Shown: in pieces, positions 5,668-7,225 of the stretch
How positions within the stretch are numbered: the stretch's first letter is position 1
How the letters are laid out: every line of letters starts with the position of its first letter
Source of the DNA: an uncultured Ruminococcus sp.
Lineage (GTDB): Bacteria; Bacillota_A; Clostridia; Oscillospirales; Ruminococcaceae
Length of the DNA: 7,225 bases
Assembly: GCA_902782875.1 (NCBI GenBank)
Contig: CACZPE010000240.1
Location: forward strand, 1-7,225
Direction: 5' to 3'
Notes under the pieces: model-generated
What the model was told of the DNA's origin: nothing
The model's input: only the letters and a program-made list of their open reading frames with translations
Databases searched by the model: none
Made by a program: the position numbers and the translations under genes

Positions 5668-6840
5668 TTGAAACATCTTTTCACATCAGAATCGGTAACA
5701 GAGGGACATCCCGACAAGATCTGCGATCAGATCTCGGATGCAGTCCTCGATGAGATACTCAAGCACGACCCCGACGGCAGAGTTGCGTGTGAGACCACAG
5801 CTACCACAGGCCTTGTCTCTATCATGGGAGAGATCACCACATCCTGCTATGTTGATATACCCAAGATAGCGCGTCAGGTGATACAGGAAATCGGCTATGA
5901 CCGCGCCAAGTACGGTTTTGACTGCAACACCTGTGCGGTCATCACTACGATAGACGAGCAGTCCCCCGATATTGCAATGGGCGTTGACGAGGCTCTTGAG
6001 TACCGCAACGGCGTTCATGACGACCTTGAAACAGGCGCAGGCGACCAGGGAATGATGTTCGGCTTTGCGTGCAATGAGACTCCCGAGCTGATGCCCCTGC
6101 CCATATCCCTTGCCCACAGGATGTCAAAGAAGCTCACTGAAGTAAGAAAGACAGGCACACTGCCGTATCTCCGTCCCGACGGCAAGACTCAGGTCACCGT
6201 TGAATATGAGGACGGCAGGCCCGTAAGAGTAGATACCGTTGTAGTATCCTCTCAGCACGCTCCCGAGATCACGCTCGAAGCACTCAGAGAGGATATCATC
6301 AGGGAAGTCATAAAGCCCATAATCCCCGCAGAGCTGTTTGTTGACACAAAGATATTCGTCAACCCCACAGGCAGGTTCGTTATCGGCGGCCCCCAGGGCG
6401 ACAGCGGGCTCACGGGCAGAAAAATAATAGTCGATACCTACGGCGGATACTCCCGTCACGGCGGCGGAGCATTCTCCGGCAAGGATCCCACGAAGGTCGA
6501 CAGAAGCGCTGCCTATGCGGCAAGATATGTTGCAAAGAACATAGTAGCCGCCGGTCTTGCAGACAAGTGCGAGGTGCAGCTTGCATACGCCATAGGCGTT
6601 GCAAAGCCCGTATCCGTTATGGTAGATACCTTCGGCACGGGCACTGTCGGCGATGACAAGCTCTCAGAGGCGGTAAACAAGGTCTTCGATCTCCGTCCCG
6701 CAGCGATAATCCGCGATCTTGAGCTGAAGAAGCCGCAGTACAGACAGCTTGCTGCATACGGTCACATGGGCAGAGAGGATCTCGGCGTCGCATGGGAAAA
6801 GACCGACAGGACAGAAGCTCTCAAAGCCGCTCTGAAGTAA
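5668..6840 (+). CDS. metK: S-adenosylmethionine synthetase (methionine adenosyltransferase)
   Basis: MetK joins ATP and L-methionine to make S-adenosylmethionine, releasing phosphate and pyrophosphate, in the cytoplasm as a homotetramer. The product is 390 residues, a usual family length. Conserved motifs seen are the N-terminal [13 protein letters not shown] (residues 5-17, HPD in the ATP/metal site), the signature [10 protein letters not shown] (123-132), the loop [12 protein letters not shown] (241-252) and the second signature [16 protein letters not shown] (265-280). All look intact. Translation starts at TTG, decided by AAAGGAGG 7 bases upstream; the next Met (residue 53) would remove the catalytic N-terminus. 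The gene has its own promoter and a hairpin terminator, so it is probably monocistronic. Bacteria of this phylum often control methionine genes with SAM riboswitches, but none is visible here. Identification is secure. Confidence 0.98.
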   Translation: MKHLFTSESVTEGHPDKICDQISDAVLDEILKHDPDGRVACETTATTGLVSIMGEITTSCYVDIPKIARQVIQEIGYDRAKYGFDCNTCAVITTIDEQSPDIAMGVDEALEYRNGVHDDLETGAGDQGMMFGFACNETPELMPLPISLAHRMSKKLTEVRKTGTLPYLRPDGKTQVTVEYEDGRPVRVDTVVVSSQHAPEITLEALREDIIREVIKPIIPAELFVDTKIFVNPTGRFVIGGPQGDSGLTGRKIIVDTYGGYSRHGGGAFSGKDPTKVDRSAAYAARYVAKNIVAAGLADKCEVQLAYAIGVAKPVSVMVDTFGTGTVGDDKLSEAVNKVFDLRPAAIIRDLELKKPQYRQLAAYGHMGREDLGVAWEKTDRTEALKAALK

Positions 6841-6851
6841 GAACAGCTGAT

Positions 6852-6891
6852 AATACGATATGTGATATTCTGTATTGCATATCGTATTTTT
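6852..6891 (+). terminator. AT-rich hairpin terminator after metK
   Basis: An 11-bp perfect stem (AATACGATATG at 6852-6862 paired with 6878-6888) with a 15-base loop runs into five T (6887-6891), beginning 12 bases after the metK stop. The stem has only three G-C pairs and the loop is long, so it may be less efficient than the terminator at 1912. Confidence 0.72.
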
Positions 6892-6940
6892 ATGTTAAAA
6901 CAGGGTTCAGGGTATAGGGGTTAGTTGCCCGTTTTTAGGC

Positions 6941-6946
6941 TATACT
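6941..6946 (+). promoter_or_regulatory. Possible -10 box for the downstream transporter gene
   Basis: TATACT matches the -10 consensus at 5 of 6 positions and lies 26 bases before the ATG at 6973. No convincing -35 is found 16-18 bases upstream (the region there reads GGGTTA), so this is weak evidence. A promoter somewhere in 6892-6972 is expected because the metK terminator precedes it. Confidence 0.35.
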
Positions 6947-6972
6947 CGGAACCTGATGCAACAGGTGATATT

Positions 6973-7225
6973 ATGCCTCTTATGCTGCTCGTTGTGGCGA
7001 TATTCACGCTCACATCGCTCAATGACAAATACGCCGTCAGCAAATGCCGCTACAACGGCTCTGAACTGACTTTCATCATGGCTGCGTTCACGGCGCTGTT
7101 CCTGACACCGCTGCTGTTCCTGCCCTTTTCTTTCATCGACAGGACCTTCACGCTCTCGCCGGTATCGGTGATATGCGTGCTGCTGATAGCACTGGCAAAA
7201 TGGCTGGAATTCGCCATGAGCGCAA
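6973..7225 (+). CDS. EamA/DMT-type transporter, N-terminal 84 residues (3' end outside window)
   Basis: The frame is open from ATG 6973 to the window edge. The visible 84 residues are very hydrophobic: helix 1 about residues 2-16 (PLMLLVVAIFTLTSL), a polar stretch NDKYAVSKCRYNGSELT (17-33), helix 2 about 34-55, and helix 3 from about 64 onward (VSVICVLLIALAKWLEFAMSA). A first helix, then a short loop with a K/Y-rich segment, then a paired second helix is the look of the drug/metabolite transporter (EamA) superfamily, whose members usually have ten helices and export or import small metabolites. The substrate cannot be told. AGGTGA at 6963-6968 is a plausible ribosome binding site 4 bases from the start. 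An in-frame TAG at 6922-6924 bounds the possible 5' extension. The family assignment rests on a short fragment. Confidence 0.6.
   Translation, partial: MPLMLLVVAIFTLTSLNDKYAVSKCRYNGSELTFIMAAFTALFLTPLLFLPFSFIDRTFTLSPVSVICVLLIALAKWLEFAMSA

Noticed and set aside
6901..6924. G-quadruplex in the G-rich phrase after metK
   Set aside because: Only three runs of three or more G are present; the fourth needed for a simple intramolecular quadruplex is missing.

Overview
The window looks like chromosomal DNA from an anaerobic, plant-fibre-degrading Firmicute, most likely a Ruminococcus-type member of the Oscillospiraceae. This is inferred from three things seen in the sequence: a cytoplasmic family 3 glycoside hydrolase with its two catalytic domains in reversed order (a layout known from Ruminococcus albus and Butyrivibrio fibrisolvens beta-glucosidases), strong AGGAGG-type ribosome binding sites, and heavy use of ATA for isoleucine. 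No mobile element, CRISPR array, rRNA or tRNA gene was seen. No gap between genes exceeds about 300 bases.

Layout, left to right. Bases 1-909 are the 3' half of uvrB (nucleotide excision repair), cut by the window edge. A small flavoprotein gene (923-1492) follows 13 bases later, and a short coiled-coil/zinc-ribbon gene (1541-1897) follows that. All three are on the plus strand and end at a strong hairpin terminator (1912-1947). Converging on this terminator from the other strand is a large GH3 beta-glucosidase gene (1966-4713, minus). The roughly 260-base divergent region (4714-4979) holds a near-consensus promoter for a five-helix membrane protein (4980-5474, plus), a LacI-type operator candidate next to the GH3 start, and several short repeated motifs. 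An AT-rich 193-base gap then carries a near-consensus promoter for metK (5668-6840, plus, TTG start), which ends at an AT-rich hairpin terminator. The last 253 bases begin an EamA/DMT-type transporter gene that runs off the window.

The genes do not form one pathway. uvrB and metK are housekeeping genes. The GH3 enzyme would hydrolyse imported cellodextrins or other beta-glucosides in the cytoplasm and is probably controlled from its own operator. I found no convincing new multi-gene system. The points most worth a second look are the permuted GH3 enzyme with its extra C-terminal module, the repeat-rich divergent regulatory region, and metK with no SAM riboswitch between its promoter and start.
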